Assembly: GCF_000282475.1 (NCBI RefSeq)
Contig: NZ_AKJF01000208.1
Location: 1 to 64,000 of the forward strand
Reading direction: 5' to 3'
Length of the DNA stretch: 64,000 bases
Source: Pseudomonas sp. GM78
GTDB lineage: Bacteria > Pseudomonadota > Gammaproteobacteria > Pseudomonadales > Pseudomonadaceae
Position numbers and translations under genes: made by a program. Under the pieces are notes generated by a model, which ran no database searches, was not told the origin of the DNA, and saw nothing but the letters and a program-made list of their open reading frames with translations. Positions within the stretch are counted from its first letter, which is position 1, and each line of letters starts with the position of its first letter. Below are positions 13,601 to 24,546 of the stretch, piece by piece.

Positions 13601-14824
13601 GAGCGTTACAAGCTGCCGTACGGTGCCGTGATTTCGGTTAAAGAAGGTGACAAGGTCGACGCTGGCGCCATCGTGGCCAAGTGGGATCCGCACACTCACC
13701 CGATCGTTACCGAAATGAAAGGTACCGTGACCTACGTGGGCATGGAAGAAGGCATCACGATCAAGCGTCAGACTGACGAATTGACCGGTATGACCAACAT
13801 TGAAGTACTCGACGCCAAAGACCGTCCAGCTGCCGGTAAAGATATCCGTCCTGCTGTGAAGATGGTTGATGACAACGGCAAGGATCTGTTGCTGCCAGGC
13901 ACTGACGTTATCGCTCAGTACTTCCTGCCAGCCAACGCCCTGGTCGGTGTGGCGGACGGCGCGAAGATCGCGATCGGTGATGTTATCGCTCGTATCCCGC
14001 AAGAAACTTCGAAGACCCGTGACATCACCGGTGGTCTGCCGCGTGTTGCCGACTTGTTCGAAGCCCGTCGTCCGAAAGAAGCCTCGATTCTGGCTGAAGT
14101 CAGCGGCACCATCGCGTTCGGTAAAGAGACCAAGGGCAAGCGCCGTCTGGTTATTACCCCGAACGACGGTAGCGATCCGTACGAAGAGCTGATTCCGAAG
14201 TGGCGTCACCTGAACGTGTTCGAAGGCGAGCAGGTAAACCGCGGCGAAGTTATCTCCGACGGTCCAAGCGATCCACACGACATCCTGCGTCTGCTGGGTG
14301 TGAGTGCGCTGGCCAAGTACATCGTCAACGAGATCCAGGACGTTTACCGTCTGCAAGGCGTGAAGATTAACGACAAGCACATCGAGACCATCCTGCGTCA
14401 GATGCTGCGTAAAGTTGAGATCGCTGAATCCGGCGATTCCAGTTTCATCAAGGGCGACCAGATGGAATTGACTCACGTTCTGGTAGAGAACGAGCGTTTG
14501 AGCGGCGAAGACAAGTTCGTCTCCAAGTTCACTCGCGTTCTGCTGGGTATCACCAAGGCGTCGTTGTCCACCGAATCGTTCATCTCGGCGGCTTCCTTCC
14601 AGGAAACCACCCGTGTACTGACCGAGGCGGCGGTTACCGGCAAGCGCGACTACCTGCGCGGCCTGAAAGAAAACGTGGTCGTGGGTCGTCTGATCCCGGC
14701 TGGTACCGGTCTGGCTTATCACAGCGAGCGTAAGCGCCGCCGTGATGCAGACAAGCCGTTGCGCGTAAGCGCCAGTGAAGTGGAAGCTGCACTGACCGAA
14801 GCGTTGAACTCGAGCGGTAACTGA
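10625..14824 (+). CDS. rpoC: DNA-directed RNA polymerase subunit beta-prime
   Basis: RpoC carries the active-site magnesium and the clamp. The 1399-residue product has the N-terminal zinc ribbon (Cys70, Cys72, Cys85, Cys88), the catalytic NADFDGDQM loop at about residues 460-468, the trigger loop region, and the second zinc site near 890 ([14 protein letters not shown]). It starts at TTG 10625, supported by an AGGAGG Shine-Dalgarno at the right distance and by the conserved [11 protein letters not shown]-terminus. TTG is unusual for so abundant a protein. Co-transcribed with rpoB. Confidence 0.99.
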   Translation: MKDLLNLLKNQGQVEEFDAIRIGLASPEMIRSWSFGEVKKPETINYRTFKPERDGLFCAKIFGPVKDYECLCGKYKRLKHRGVICEKCGVEVALAKVRRERMAHIELASPVAHIWFLKSLPSRIGLLMDMTLRDIERVLYFESYVVIDPGMTTLEKGQLLNDEQYFEALEEFGDDFDARMGAEAVRELLHAIDLEHEIGRLREEIPQTNSETKIKKLSKRLKLMEAFQGSGNLPEWMVLTVLPVLPPDLRPLVPLDGGRFATSDLNDLYRRVINRNNRLKRLLDLSAPDIIVRNEKRMLQEAVDALLDNGRRGRAITGSNKRPLKSLADMIKGKQGRFRQNLLGKRVDYSGRSVITVGPTLRLHQCGLPKKMALELFKPFIFGKLEMRGLATTIKAAKKMVERELPEVWDVLAEVIREHPVLLNRAPTLHRLGIQAFEPVLIEGKAIQLHPLVCAAYNADFDGDQMAVHVPLTLEAQLEARALMMSTNNILSPANGEPIIVPSQDVVLGLYYMTREAINAKGEGRVFADLQEVDRVFRAGEAALHAKVKVRINETVNDRDGGSVTNTRIVDTTVGRALLFQVVPKGLSYDVVNLPMKKKAISKLINQCYRVVGLKETVIFADQLMYTGFAYSTISGVSIGVNDFVIPDEKARIIGAATDEVKEIESQYASGLVTQGEKYNKVIDLWSKANDEVSKAMMANLSKEKVIDRHGVEVDQESFNSMYMMADSGARGSAAQIRQLAGMRGLMAKPDGSIIETPITANFREGLSVLQYFISTHGARKGLADTALKTANSGYLTRRLVDVAQDLVVTEIDCGTEHGLLMTPHIEGGDVVEPLGERVLGRVIARDVFKPGTEDVIVPAGTLVDEKWVEFIELNSIDEVIVRSPISCETRFGICAKCYGRDLARGHQVNIGEAVGVIAAQSIGEPGTQLTMRTFHIGGAASRTSAADSVQVKNGGTVRLHNLKHVERVDGHLVAVSRSGELAIADDFGRERERYKLPYGAVISVKEGDKVDAGAIVAKWDPHTHPIVTEMKGTVTYVGMEEGITIKRQTDELTGMTNIEVLDAKDRPAAGKDIRPAVKMVDDNGKDLLLPGTDVIAQYFLPANALVGVADGAKIAIGDVIARIPQETSKTRDITGGLPRVADLFEARRPKEASILAEVSGTIAFGKETKGKRRLVITPNDGSDPYEELIPKWRHLNVFEGEQVNRGEVISDGPSDPHDILRLLGVSALAKYIVNEIQDVYRLQGVKINDKHIETILRQMLRKVEIAESGDSSFIKGDQMELTHVLVENERLSGEDKFVSKFTRVLLGITKASLSTESFISAASFQETTRVLTEAAVTGKRDYLRGLKENVVVGRLIPAGTGLAYHSERKRRRDADKPLRVSASEVEAALTEALNSSGN

Positions 14825-14919
14825 GTTCTGCGGTAAATGAGCAGGGGCCCTGGTCACTCCGTTCATCGAATCGAGACAATTTGTCGAGGTTTGACGGGCG
14901 GGGAGGTCGGGGCCTTGCC

Positions 14920-14948
14920 TTGACTGGGGACAAGATCCTCTTTAGACT
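14920..14948 (+). promoter_or_regulatory. Promoter of the str operon (rpsL-rpsG-fusA-tuf)
   Basis: TTGACT (14920-14925) and TAGACT (14943-14948) are separated by 17 bp, 92 bp before the rpsL start. A terminator-like hairpin starts about 10 nt after the expected transcription start, so either this promoter is attenuated or the hairpin ends the rpoBC transcript. Confidence 0.6.
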
Positions 14949-14964
14949 CTTGTACCCCTAAATT

Positions 14965-14990
14965 TGGCGGGAATTCGTTCCTGCCATTTT
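14965..14990 (+). terminator. Terminator-like hairpin in the rpsL leader
   Basis: A 9-bp stem, 14965-14973 with 14978-14986 (one G-T wobble), closed by a TTCG tetraloop and followed by TTTTGCTTTTCTT. It has all the marks of an intrinsic terminator. It lies downstream of the only good promoter in the rpoC-rpsL gap, so it could act as an attenuator as well as the rpoBC terminator. Confidence 0.7.
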
Positions 14991-15039
14991 GCTTTTCTTG
15001 CAAGACAATAGCGTCGCAAGACAACAGTGGAGCTAGTAG

Positions 15040-15411
15040 ATGGCAACTATCAACCAGCTGGTACGTCAGCCGCGTAAGCGTATCGTCGAGAAATCCGACG
15101 TGCCTGCGCTGCAGAACTGCCCGCAACGCCGTGGCGTGTGCACCCGTGTGTACACCACCACGCCGAAAAAACCTAACTCGGCACTGCGTAAAGTATGCCG
15201 TGTGCGCCTGACCAACGGTTTCGAGGTTTCCTCGTACATCGGCGGTGAAGGCCACAACCTGCAAGAGCACAGCGTGGTACTGATCCGCGGCGGTCGTGTA
15301 AAAGACTTGCCAGGTGTTCGTTACCACACCGTTCGCGGTTCGTTGGATACTTCCGGCGTTAAAGGTCGTAACCAGGGTCGTTCGAAGTACGGTACCAAGC
15401 GTCCGAAGTAA
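15040..15411 (+). CDS. rpsL: 30S ribosomal protein S12
   Basis: S12 lies at the decoding centre and controls accuracy; mutations at Lys43 or Lys88 give streptomycin resistance. The 123-residue product has both lysines ([15 protein letters not shown]), so the wild-type, streptomycin-sensitive form is encoded. The conserved PNSALRK and [13 protein letters not shown] motifs are intact. First gene of the str operon, with its own promoter and a leader containing a hairpin and a 9-nt direct repeat. Confidence 0.98.
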
Positions 15412-15512
15412 TGGTCGCTTGCTGCAAAAAACTGATTTCTATTTTTCTGAGTCGATAAGAGTAAGGTCGGAGGCGTCCCGTAGTAATGGGCACCGATTCC
15501 GAGCGAACCTGA

Positions 15513-16004
<492 letters not shown>

Positions 16005-16034
16005 TTTTAGCGTCACTAATTTTGCGAGGGCTTT

Positions 16035-18140
16035 ATGGCTCGTACAACACCGATTAATCGCTACCGTAACATTGGTATCGTTGCTCACGTGGATGCTGGT
16101 AAAACCACCACCACCGAGCGCGTCCTTTTTTACACTGGCAAAAGTCACAAAATGGGCGAGGTGCATGACGGCGCCGCGACCACAGACTGGATGGTTCAGG
16201 AGCAGGAGCGTGGTATTACCATTACTTCTGCTGCTATTACCGCCTTCTGGCAGGGTTCTGCGAAGCAGCACAAAGACCAATACCGCTTCAACGTCATTGA
16301 CACCCCGGGCCACGTAGACTTCACCATTGAAGTTGAACGTTCCCTGCGTGTACTCGACGGCGCGGTCGTTGTGTTCTGCGGCACTTCCGGCGTTGAGCCT
16401 CAGTCCGAAACCGTATGGCGTCAAGCCAACAAATACGGTGTTCCACGTATCGTTTACGTGAACAAGATGGACCGTGCCGGCGCGAACTTCCTGCGCGTGA
16501 TCGCTCAGATCAAGCAGCGTCTGGGTCACACCCCGGTGCCAATCCAGTTGGCTATCGGTTCCGAAGACAACTTCCAGGGTCAGATCGATCTGATGACCAT
16601 GGAAGCGGTTTACTGGAACGATGCTGACAAGGGCATGACTCCACGTCGCGAAGCCATCCCTGCTGAACTGCAGGAATTGGCTGAAGAGTGGCGCAGCAAC
16701 ATGGTTGAGGCTGCGGCCGAAGCCAGCGAAGAGCTGATGAACAAGTACCTCGAAGGTGAAGAACTCACCATCGAGGAAATCAAGGCCGCTCTGCGCCAGC
16801 GTACTATCGCTGGTGAAATCGTCCTGGCTGTTTGCGGTTCTTCCTTCAAGAACAAGGGTGTTCCACTGGTTCTCGACGCCGTTATCGACTACCTGCCGGC
16901 TCCAACCGACATTCCTGCCATCAAGGGTACTGACCCGGATGACGAGGAAAAGCAAATGGAGCGTCATGCAGACGACAACGAGCCGTTCTCGGCTCTGGCG
17001 TTCAAGATCGCTACCGACCCATTCGTGGGTACCTTGACCTTCGTCCGCGTTTACTCGGGCGTGTTGGCCTCCGGCGACGGCGTGATCAACTCGGTTAAAG
17101 GCAAGAAAGAGCGCGTGGGTCGTATGGTGCAAATGCACGCAAACGCCCGTGAAGAGATCAAGGAAGTACGCGCTGGCGACATCGCGGCCCTGATCGGCAT
17201 GAAGGACGTCACCACTGGTGAAACCTTGTGCAACGCTGACAAGCCAATCATCCTGGTTCGTATGGACTTCCCGGAGCCGGTTATTTCGGTTGCCGTAGAG
17301 CCTAAGACCAAGGATGACCAGGAAAAAATGGGTATCGCTCTGGGCAAACTTGCTCAGGAAGACCCGTCTTTCCGCGTCAAAACTGATGAAGAGACTGGTC
17401 AAACGATCATCTCCGGCATGGGCGAGCTGCACCTGGACATCCTGGTTGACCGGATGCGCCGTGAGTTCAACGTCGAAGCCAACATCGGTAAGCCTCAAGT
17501 TTCGTACCGTGAGCGCATCACGAAGAGCTGCGAAATCGAAGGCAAGTTCGTTCGTCAGTCCGGCGGTCGTGGCCAGTTCGGTCATTGCTGGATCCGTTTT
17601 GCACCTGCTGACGAAGGTCAGGAAGGTCTGCAATTCCTGAACGAAGTAGTGGGTGGTGTGGTTCCTAAGGAATACATCCCGGCTATCCAGAAGGGTATCG
17701 AAGAGCAGATGAAGAACGGTGTTGTTGCCGGCTATCCGCTGATCGGCCTGAAGGCTACCGTGTTTGATGGTTCTTACCACGACGTCGACTCGAACGAGAT
17801 GGCGTTTAAGGTGGCTGCTTCCATGGCGACCAAGCAACTGGCCCAGAAGGGCGGTGGTGAGTTGCTCGAGCCGATCATGGCGGTAGAGGTTGTTACGCCT
17901 GAAGACTATATGGGTGACGTGATGGGCGACCTGAACCGTCGTCGCGGCATGATTCTGGGTATGGAAGACACGGTTTCCGGTAAGGTTATCCGTGCTGAAG
18001 TTCCGTTGGGCGAGATGTTCGGTTATGCGACCGACGTTCGTTCGATGTCCCAGGGTCGCGCAAGCTACTCTATGGAATTCAAAAAATACAATACGGCTCC
18101 GTCGCACATCGTCGAAACCGTTACCAAAAAACAAGGCTGA
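16035..18140 (+). CDS. fusA: Elongation factor G
   Basis: EF-G drives translocation of tRNA and mRNA and, with RRF, splits ribosomes. The 701-residue product has the five-domain EF-G layout: P-loop [12 protein letters not shown] at about residues 17-28, switch I region with [18 protein letters not shown] and NKMDRAG of the G domain, then domains II-V including the [17 protein letters not shown] motif near 663. It lies in the str operon between rpsG and tuf. Pseudomonads usually have a second EF-G elsewhere; this one is the operon copy. Confidence 0.98.
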   Translation: MARTTPINRYRNIGIVAHVDAGKTTTTERVLFYTGKSHKMGEVHDGAATTDWMVQEQERGITITSAAITAFWQGSAKQHKDQYRFNVIDTPGHVDFTIEVERSLRVLDGAVVVFCGTSGVEPQSETVWRQANKYGVPRIVYVNKMDRAGANFLRVIAQIKQRLGHTPVPIQLAIGSEDNFQGQIDLMTMEAVYWNDADKGMTPRREAIPAELQELAEEWRSNMVEAAAEASEELMNKYLEGEELTIEEIKAALRQRTIAGEIVLAVCGSSFKNKGVPLVLDAVIDYLPAPTDIPAIKGTDPDDEEKQMERHADDNEPFSALAFKIATDPFVGTLTFVRVYSGVLASGDGVINSVKGKKERVGRMVQMHANAREEIKEVRAGDIAALIGMKDVTTGETLCNADKPIILVRMDFPEPVISVAVEPKTKDDQEKMGIALGKLAQEDPSFRVKTDEETGQTIISGMGELHLDILVDRMRREFNVEANIGKPQVSYRERITKSCEIEGKFVRQSGGRGQFGHCWIRFAPADEGQEGLQFLNEVVGGVVPKEYIPAIQKGIEEQMKNGVVAGYPLIGLKATVFDGSYHDVDSNEMAFKVAASMATKQLAQKGGGELLEPIMAVEVVTPEDYMGDVMGDLNRRRGMILGMEDTVSGKVIRAEVPLGEMFGYATDVRSMSQGRASYSMEFKKYNTAPSHIVETVTKKQG

Positions 18141-18170
18141 TTCAGTCCTTTAGGCAAGGAGTTAATTGTC

Positions 18171-19364
18171 GTGGCTAAAGAAAAATTTGATCGTTCCCTA
18201 CCGCACGTCAACGTTGGCACTATCGGTCACGTTGACCACGGTAAAACCACTCTGACCGCTGCTCTGACTCGCGTCTGCTCCGAAGTTTTCGGTTCGGCCG
18301 TAGTTGAATTCGACAAGATCGACAGCGCTCCAGAAGAAAAAGCTCGTGGTATCACCATCAATACCGCGCACGTCGAGTACAACTCGAACATTCGTCACTA
18401 CGCTCACGTTGACTGCCCAGGTCACGCTGACTACGTGAAGAACATGATCACCGGTGCTGCCCAGATGGACGGCGCGATCCTGGTTTGCTCGGCCGCTGAT
18501 GGTCCGATGCCACAAACCCGTGAGCACATCCTGCTGTCCCGTCAGGTAGGCGTTCCGTACATCGTGGTTTTCCTGAACAAGGCTGACCTGGTAGACGACG
18601 CTGAGCTGCTGGAACTGGTTGAGATGGAAGTTCGCGACCTGCTGTCCACCTACGACTTCCCAGGCGACGACACTCCGATCATCATCGGTTCGGCTCGTAT
18701 GGCGCTGGAAGGCAAAGACGACAACGAAATGGGCACCACTGCCGTTCGTAAGCTGGTTGAGACTCTGGACACCTACATCCCAGAGCCAGAGCGTGCTATC
18801 GACAAGCCATTCCTGATGCCAATCGAAGACGTATTCTCGATCTCGGGTCGTGGTACTGTTGTGACTGGTCGTATCGAGCGCGGTATCGTTCGCGTTCAAG
18901 ATGCACTGGAAATCGTTGGTCTGCGTGACACCACCACCACCACCTGCACCGGTGTTGAGATGTTCCGCAAGCTGCTCGACGAAGGTCGTGCTGGCGAGAA
19001 CTGCGGCGTTCTGCTGCGTGGCACCAAGCGTGACGACGTTGAGCGTGGTCAGGTTCTGGTTAAGCCAGGTTCGGTTAAGCCGCACACCAAGTTCACCGCA
19101 GAAGTTTACGTTCTGAGCAAGGAAGAAGGCGGTCGTCACACTCCGTTCTTCAAAGGCTACCGTCCACAGTTCTACTTCCGTACTACTGACGTGACCGGTA
19201 ACTGCGAGCTGCCAGAAGGCGTTGAAATGGTAATGCCAGGTGACAACATTCAGATGACTGTTACCCTGATCAAAACCATCGCAATGGAAGACGGTCTGCG
19301 CTTCGCTATCCGTGAAGGCGGCCGTACCGTTGGTGCTGGCGTTGTAGCTAAAATCATCGAGTAA
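18171..19364 (+). CDS. tuf: Elongation factor Tu
   Basis: EF-Tu delivers aminoacyl-tRNA to the ribosome. The 397-residue product has [11 protein letters not shown] at about residues 19-29, DCPGHADYV and NKADLVDD of the GTPase domain and the two beta-barrel domains ending [11 protein letters not shown]. The start is GTG at 18171 behind GGAG. It is the last gene of the str operon and is followed by a strong terminator. This is the only tuf gene in the window; the second copy expected beside tRNA-Thr is absent. Confidence 0.98.
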   Translation: MAKEKFDRSLPHVNVGTIGHVDHGKTTLTAALTRVCSEVFGSAVVEFDKIDSAPEEKARGITINTAHVEYNSNIRHYAHVDCPGHADYVKNMITGAAQMDGAILVCSAADGPMPQTREHILLSRQVGVPYIVVFLNKADLVDDAELLELVEMEVRDLLSTYDFPGDDTPIIIGSARMALEGKDDNEMGTTAVRKLVETLDTYIPEPERAIDKPFLMPIEDVFSISGRGTVVTGRIERGIVRVQDALEIVGLRDTTTTTCTGVEMFRKLLDEGRAGENCGVLLRGTKRDDVERGQVLVKPGSVKPHTKFTAEVYVLSKEEGGRHTPFFKGYRPQFYFRTTDVTGNCELPEGVEMVMPGDNIQMTVTLIKTIAMEDGLRFAIREGGRTVGAGVVAKIIE

Positions 19365-19400
19365 GCATCTCTTTTGAGATAGCTTCGATGCTTTGAAAAG

Positions 19401-19427
19401 GCCCCCGCTCAGCGGGGGCTTTTTTTA
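19401..19427 (+). terminator. Terminator of the str operon
   Basis: An 8-bp all G-C stem (19401-19408 with 19412-19419) with loop TCA and a run of seven T. The rpsJ promoter -35 box begins 6 bp after the T run. Confidence 0.9.
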
Positions 19428-19432
19428 TTGGG

Positions 19433-19461
19433 TTGACACCTATATGGGGCGTCTATAGAAT
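19433..19461 (+). promoter_or_regulatory. Promoter of the S10 operon
   Basis: Consensus TTGACA (19433-19438) and TAGAAT (19456-19461) with 17-bp spacing. It lies 62 bp before rpsJ and gives a leader of only about 55 nt, much shorter than the E. coli S10 leader that L4 acts on. Confidence 0.85.
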
Positions 19462-19523
19462 TGCGCCTCCTTTTAACGGGCGTATTGCGCTCGGTGGGAA
19501 TAGCAGCCGGAGTCTGAAATCCA

Positions 19524-19835
19524 ATGCAAAATCAGCAAATCCGTATCAGGTTGAAGGCTTTTGACCATCGCCTGATCGACCAATCCACCCAGGAAATCGT
19601 GGAAACCGCGAAACGTACTGGTGCTCAAGTGCGTGGTCCAATTCCACTGCCTACCCGTAAAGAGCGGTTCACCGTTCTGGTCTCCCCGCACGTCAACAAA
19701 GACGCGCGTGACCAGTACGAGATCCGTACTCATAAGCGCGTTCTGGACATCGTCCAGCCAACGGATAAAACCGTTGATGCACTTATGAAGCTTGATCTTG
19801 CGGCCGGTGTGGAAGTGCAGATCAGCCTCGGCTAA
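19524..19835 (+). CDS. rpsJ: 30S ribosomal protein S10
   Basis: S10 is part of the 30S head and, as NusE, pairs with NusB and NusG in antitermination and transcription-translation coupling. The 103-residue product begins [19 protein letters not shown] and carries the [13 protein letters not shown] loop at about residues 39-51. First gene of the S10 operon, directly behind a consensus promoter; rplC follows after 80 nt. No long leader is present. Confidence 0.98.
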
Positions 19836-19915
19836 GACTCGGTCTTAGTCGTGTAACGCTCTGAAATGGGCGGCCATAGCGGGTGAAAGCCCCGTACACT
19901 CATGAGGTTTACAAC

Positions 19916-20551
19916 ATGACTATTGGTGTAGTCGGTCGTAAATGCGGTATGACCCGTATTTTCACCGAAGAAGGTGTCTCCATTCCGGTCACGGTCATTG
20001 AGATCGAACCGAATCGCGTCACCCAGTTCAAAACTGAAGAGACCGATGGCTATCGTGCAGTGCAAGTCACTGTCGGCGAGCGTCGTGCTTCGCGTGTAAC
20101 AGCAGCTCAGGCTGGCCACTTCGCTAAAGCGAACGTTGCCGCTGGTCGTACCGTAATGGAATTCCGCCTTGAAGAAGGCGAGTACCAGGCCGGCGATCTG
20201 ATCAACGCTGAAATCTTCGCCGCTGGTCAACTGGTTGATGTAACCGGTCAGTCCAAAGGTAAAGGCTTCCAGGGTACGATCAAGCGTTGGAATTTCCGCG
20301 GGCAAGATAACACCCACGGTAACTCCGTATCCCACCGCGTTCCAGGCTCTATCGGCCAGTGCCAGACTCCTGGTCGTGTATTCAAGGGCAAAAAAATGTC
20401 CGGTCATATGGGCGCTGAGCGCGTGACCGTGCAGTCCCTCGAAGTAGTGCGCGTGGACGCTGAACGCAATCTGTTGTTGGTCAAGGGCGCTGTTCCTGGC
20501 GCTACTGGCGGCAACTTGGTTGTACGTCCAGCAGCCAAGGCTCGCGGTTAA
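19916..20551 (+). CDS. rplC: 50S ribosomal protein L3
   Basis: L3 is an early assembly protein whose long loop reaches the peptidyl transferase centre. The 211-residue product starts [16 protein letters not shown], as in the family; ATG 19916 was therefore chosen over a GTG 33 nt upstream. The loop motif [20 protein letters not shown] at about residues 143-162 is intact, including the glutamine context methylated in E. coli. Second gene of the S10 operon, 12 nt before rplD. Confidence 0.97.
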   Translation: MTIGVVGRKCGMTRIFTEEGVSIPVTVIEIEPNRVTQFKTEETDGYRAVQVTVGERRASRVTAAQAGHFAKANVAAGRTVMEFRLEEGEYQAGDLINAEIFAAGQLVDVTGQSKGKGFQGTIKRWNFRGQDNTHGNSVSHRVPGSIGQCQTPGRVFKGKKMSGHMGAERVTVQSLEVVRVDAERNLLLVKGAVPGATGGNLVVRPAAKARG

Positions 20552-20563
20552 GGGGAAGCTGAC

Positions 20564-21166
20564 ATGCAATTAAATGTAAATGACGCTCAAGCGATCGAAG
20601 TTTCCGAACTGACATTTGGCGGCGAATTCAACGAGACGCTGGTTCACCAAGCAGTCGTAGCCTACATGGCTGGCGGTCGTCAGGGTTCCAAGCAGCAAAA
20701 GACCCGTTCCGACGTTCGTGGTGGCGGTAAGCGCCCATGGCGTCAGAAAGGTACTGGCCGTGCTCGTGCCGGTACTATCCGTAGCCCAATCTGGCGTGGC
20801 GGCGGTACCACTTTCGCAGCTCGTCCTCAGGATCACTCCCAGAAGCTGAACAAGAAGATGTATCGCGCAGCAATGCGTTCCATCCTTGCTGAGCTGGTGC
20901 GTACTGATCGTCTGGTCGTGGTTCAGGATTTCGCCGTTGAAACGCCGAAAACCAAAGACCTGCTGGGCAAACTGAACAACATGAGCCTGACCGACGTTCT
21001 GATCGTGTCGGACGCTGTTGATCAGAACCTGTACCTGGCTGCTCGTAACCTGCCACACGTAGATGTACGTGACGTGCAAGGTTCCGATCCAGTTAGTCTG
21101 ATCGCATACGACAAGGTGTTGATCACCGTGTCGGCCGTGAAGAAATTCGAGGAGCTGCTGGGATGA
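20564..21166 (+). CDS. rplD: 50S ribosomal protein L4
   Basis: L4 lines the exit tunnel with its extended loop and in E. coli represses its own operon and inhibits RNase E. The 200-residue product has the loop segment [17 protein letters not shown] near residues 53-69 and RSPIWRGGG after it. Its stop overlaps the rplW start by four bases (ATGA), so translation is coupled. L4 control at an S10 leader looks unlikely here because the leader is too short. Confidence 0.97.
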
Positions 21167-21462
21167 ACCAGGAACGCGTATTTAAAGTTCTGCTTGGCCC
21201 GCACGTTTCCGAGAAGGCTACGGTTCTGGCAGACAAGAAAGGCCAGTTCGTTTTCAAGGTTGCTACTGATGCAACCAAGCTGGAAATCAAGAAGGCCGTC
21301 GAAAGCCTGTTCAGCGTGAAAGTAGAGCGTGTTACTACCCTGAACGTTCTGGGTAAGAGCAAGCGCACTGCTCGCGGTCTGGGCAAGCGTAATGACTGGA
21401 AGAAGGCAGTTATCTCCCTTCAGCCAGGCCAAGATCTCGATTTCAGCAGCAGTGCTGAGTAA
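21163..21462 (+). CDS. rplW: 50S ribosomal protein L23
   Basis: L23 lies at the tunnel exit and docks trigger factor and SRP. The 99-residue product begins [19 protein letters not shown] and contains the basic loop ([19 protein letters not shown]) at about residues 65-83, as in other bacterial L23 proteins. It overlaps rplD by 4 nt and precedes rplB by 14 nt in the S10 operon. Ordinary length; nothing missing. Confidence 0.97.
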
Positions 21463-21476
21463 GGAAGGGGTGCATC

Positions 21477-22301
21477 ATGGCAATCGTTAAATGCAAACCG
21501 ACTTCCCCTGGCCGCCGTTTTGTGGTCAAGGTGGTCAACCAGGAGCTGCATAAAGGCGCTCCTCACGCACCGCTGCTCGAGAAGAAGTCGAAGTCTGGTG
21601 GTCGTAACAACAATGGCCGTATTACCACTCGTCACATCGGTGGTGGTCATAAGCAGCATTATCGTCTGGTCGATTTCCGTCGCAACGACAAAGATGGCAT
21701 CGCTGCCACTGTCGAGCGTATCGAATACGATCCAAACCGTACTGCTCACATCGCTCTGCTGCTGTACGCAGATGGCGAGCGTCGCTACATCATCGCCCCT
21801 AAAGGCGTGAGCGCTGGCGACCAGCTGATCGCAGGTGCTTTGGCACCGATCAAGCCGGGCAACGCTCTGCAACTGCGTAACATTCCAGTTGGTAGCACCG
21901 TACACGGCATCGAATTGAAGCCAGGTAAAGGCGCTCAGATCGCTCGTTCCGCTGGTGCTTCGGCTCAGCTGATCGCTCGTGAAGGCGTGTACGTTACCCT
22001 GCGTCTGCGTTCCGGTGAAATGCGTAAAGTCCTGGCTGAATGCCGTGCGACCCTGGGCGAAGTCTCGAACTCCGAGCACAGCCTGCGTTCGCTGGGTAAA
22101 GCTGGTGCCAAACGCTGGCGTGGCGTTCGCCCAACCGTTCGTGGTGTTGCCATGAACCCGGTTGACCACCCACATGGTGGTGGTGAAGGTCGTACCTCTG
22201 GTGGTCGTCATCCGGTATCGCCATGGGGCTTCCCGACTAAGGGCGCGAAGACTCGTGGTAATAAGCGTACCGACAAAATGATCGTCCGTCGTCGCAAGTA
22301 A
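21477..22301 (+). CDS. rplB: 50S ribosomal protein L2
   Basis: L2 is needed for subunit joining and peptidyl transferase assembly. The 274-residue product has the OB and SH3-like domains and the highly conserved C-terminal segment [15 protein letters not shown] with the key histidine at about residue 230, then the basic tail [17 protein letters not shown]. It sits in standard S10 operon order between rplW and rpsS, with 14- and 16-nt gaps. Confidence 0.98.
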
Positions 22302-22317
22302 ATAGAGGGATACGACA

Positions 22318-22593
22318 GTGCCACGTTCTCTGAAAAAAGGTCCTTTTATCGATCTTCACCTACTGAAGAAGATCGAAGTGGCGGCGGAAAAGAACGATCG
22401 CAAACCGGTGAAAACCTGGTCGCGTCGTTCGATGATCCTGCCACAAATGGTCGGTTTGACCATCGCAGTACACAACGGTCGTCAGCACGTCCCAGTTCTC
22501 GTGAACGAAGACATGGTCGGCCACAAACTGGGCGAGTTCGCCGGTACCCGCACTTATCGCGGGCACGTGGCAGACAAGAAAGCCAAGCGTTAA
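22318..22593 (+). CDS. rpsS: 30S ribosomal protein S19
   Basis: S19 forms a pair with S13 in the 30S head and contacts the A-site finger of the large subunit. The 91-residue product has the family core [15 protein letters not shown] at the N-terminus and [14 protein letters not shown] near residues 70-83. The start codon is GTG at 22318, behind a purine-rich site in the 16-nt gap after rplB. Ordinary member of the S10 operon. Confidence 0.97.
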   Translation: MPRSLKKGPFIDLHLLKKIEVAAEKNDRKPVKTWSRRSMILPQMVGLTIAVHNGRQHVPVLVNEDMVGHKLGEFAGTRTYRGHVADKKAKR

Positions 22594-22604
22594 GGGGTTA
22601 GGAA

Positions 22605-22937
22605 ATGGAAGTAGCCGCTAAGTTGTCGGGCGCTCGAATCTCCGCCCAGAAAGCCCGCTTGGTCGCCGACCAGATCCGCGGGAAGAAGGTGGGCGAAGCG
22701 CTCAACCTGTTGGCTTTCAGCAGTAAGAAAGCCGCCGAGATCATGAAGAAAGTGCTGGAGTCGGCCGTAGCCAACGCCGAGCATAACGAAGGCGCAGACG
22801 TTGATGACCTGAAGGTCAGCACCGTTTTCGTCAACGAAGGGCGTTCGCTGAAGCGCATCATGCCACGTGCCAAAGGCCGTGCTGATCGCATCGTCAAGCG
22901 GTCTTGCCATATCACTGTCAAGGTTGCTGACAAGTAA
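22605..22937 (+). CDS. rplV: 50S ribosomal protein L22
   Basis: L22 sends a beta-hairpin into the exit tunnel near the macrolide site. The 110-residue product begins [20 protein letters not shown] and has the hairpin sequence [17 protein letters not shown] at about residues 84-100, with no deletion of the kind that gives macrolide resistance. Gaps are 11 nt after rpsS and 13 nt before rpsC. Confidence 0.97.
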
Positions 22938-22950
22938 CGGAGTCGAAGAG

Positions 22951-23637
22951 ATGGGTCAGAAAGTACATCCCATTGGCATTCGCCTGGGAATCGTCAAGGA
23001 GCACACCTCCGTCTGGTACGCAGACGGTCGGACTTATGCGGACTATTTGCTCGCAGATCTGAAGGTGCGTGAGTATCTCCAAGACAAACTAAAAAGCGCG
23101 TCCGTAAGCCGTATCGATATCCATCGTCCGGCCCAAACTGCACGCATCACCATCCACACCGCTCGTCCAGGTATCGTTATCGGGAAGAAAGGTGAAGATG
23201 TTGAGAAACTGCGTCAGGACCTGACCAAGCAAATGGGTGTGCCTGTGCACATCAATATCGAAGAGATCCGCAAGCCGGAGCTCGACGGTATGCTGGTTGC
23301 GCAGAGCGTAGCTCAGCAGCTGGAGCGTCGCGTAATGTTCCGTCGCGCTATGAAGCGCGCTGTACAGAACGCCATGCGCATTGGTGCCAAAGGCATCAAA
23401 ATCCAAGTGAGCGGTCGTCTCGGCGGTGCTGAAATCGCACGTACTGAATGGTATCGCGAAGGTCGTGTGCCATTGCACACCCTGCGTGCCGACATCGACT
23501 ATGCCAACTACGAAGCTCACACCACCTACGGTGTGATCGGTGTAAAGGTTTGGATCTTCAAAGGCGAAGTAATTGGTGGTCGCCAAGAAGAACTGAAACC
23601 ACAAGCACCAGCGCCTCGTAAAAAAGCTGCTAAGTAA
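22951..23637 (+). CDS. rpsC: 30S ribosomal protein S3
   Basis: S3 lines the mRNA entry channel and helps unwind mRNA. The 228-residue product starts [14 protein letters not shown] at ATG 22951, chosen over upstream in-frame codons inside rplV. It has a type II KH domain with the GxxG-type loop [12 protein letters not shown] at about residues 73-84 and the basic C-terminal domain, with a proline/lysine-rich tail ([12 protein letters not shown]). Standard S10 operon position before rplP. Confidence 0.97.
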   Translation: MGQKVHPIGIRLGIVKEHTSVWYADGRTYADYLLADLKVREYLQDKLKSASVSRIDIHRPAQTARITIHTARPGIVIGKKGEDVEKLRQDLTKQMGVPVHINIEEIRKPELDGMLVAQSVAQQLERRVMFRRAMKRAVQNAMRIGAKGIKIQVSGRLGGAEIARTEWYREGRVPLHTLRADIDYANYEAHTTYGVIGVKVWIFKGEVIGGRQEELKPQAPAPRKKAAK

Positions 23638-23649
23638 GGGGTACGCCAA

Positions 23650-24063
23650 ATGTTGCAACCAAAGCGTACGAAGTTCCGCAAGCAGATGACCGGCCACAAC
23701 CGTGGTCTGGCACTGCGCGGTAGCAAAGTCAGCTTCGGCGAGTTCGCGCTGAAGTCTGTAGCTCGTGGTCGTCTCACCGCTCGTCAGATCGAGTCAGCGC
23801 GTCGTGCTCTGACCCGTCACGTAAAACGTGGTGGCAAGATCTGGATCCGTGTATTCCCGGACAAGCCGATCTCCAAAAAGCCTCTCGAGGTTCGGATGGG
23901 TAAAGGTAAGGGTAACGTGGAATACTGGGTTGCCCAGATTCAGCCAGGCAAAGTCCTGTATGAAATCGAGGGTGTTTCTGAAGAGCTGGCGCGTGAGGCT
24001 TTCGCCCTGGCTGCTGCAAAGCTGCCGCTCGCCACCTCCTTTGTTAAACGGACGGTGATGTGA
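23650..24063 (+). CDS. rplP: 50S ribosomal protein L16
   Basis: L16 organises the A-site and peptidyl transferase region and is added late in 50S assembly. The 137-residue product begins [19 protein letters not shown] and has the RFPDKP-like segment [21 protein letters not shown] at about residues 61-81. The stop TGA overlaps the rpmC ATG by one base (TGATG), so the two genes are translationally coupled. Confidence 0.97.
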
Positions 24064-24254
24064 TGAAAGCGAATGAACTTCGTGAAAAATCCGCACAGCA
24101 GCTGAACGAGCAACTGCTCGGCTTGCTGCGCGACCAGTTCAATCTGCGTATGCAGAAAGCAACTGGCCAGTTGGGGCAGTCTCATCTGCTCTCGCAAGTT
24201 AAGCGTGACATCGCTCGCGTGAAGACTGTGCTCAACCAGCAGGCAGGTAAGTAA
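24063..24254 (+). CDS. rpmC: 50S ribosomal protein L29
   Basis: L29 lies at the tunnel exit beside L23 and supports trigger factor and SRP docking. The 63-residue product, [18 protein letters not shown] onwards, is a two-helix hairpin of the usual length. ATG 24063 overlaps the rplP stop; an alternative GTG one codon upstream would only add one residue. rpsQ follows after 2 nt. Confidence 0.95.
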
Positions 24255-24256
24255 TC

Positions 24257-24523
24257 ATGGCTGAAGCCGAAAAAACTGTCCGTACGCTGACTGGCCGTGT
24301 TGTCAGCGACAAGATGGACAAAACCATCACCGTTCTGATCGAGCGTCGCGTTAAGCACCCGATCTACGGTAAATACGTTAAGCGTTCGACTAAGCTGCAC
24401 GCGCACGACGAAACCAATCAGTGCCACATCGGCGACAAAGTCACTATTCGTGAAACTCGTCCTTTGGCCAAGACCAAGTCTTGGGCGCTGGTTGATGTTC
24501 TCGAACGCGCTGTGGAAGTCTAA
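24257..24523 (+). CDS. rpsQ: 30S ribosomal protein S17
   Basis: S17 is a primary 16S-binding OB-fold protein needed for 30S body assembly. The 88-residue product has the family core [18 protein letters not shown] at about residues 14-31 and [21 protein letters not shown] near 50-70. Last gene of the S10 operon proper; rplN follows after 23 nt without a visible terminator, so the S10 and spc genes may be read through here. Confidence 0.97.
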   Translation: MAEAEKTVRTLTGRVVSDKMDKTITVLIERRVKHPIYGKYVKRSTKLHAHDETNQCHIGDKVTIRETRPLAKTKSWALVDVLERAVEV

Positions 24524-24546
24524 GGACTAGGGGTCGGAGAAATTAT

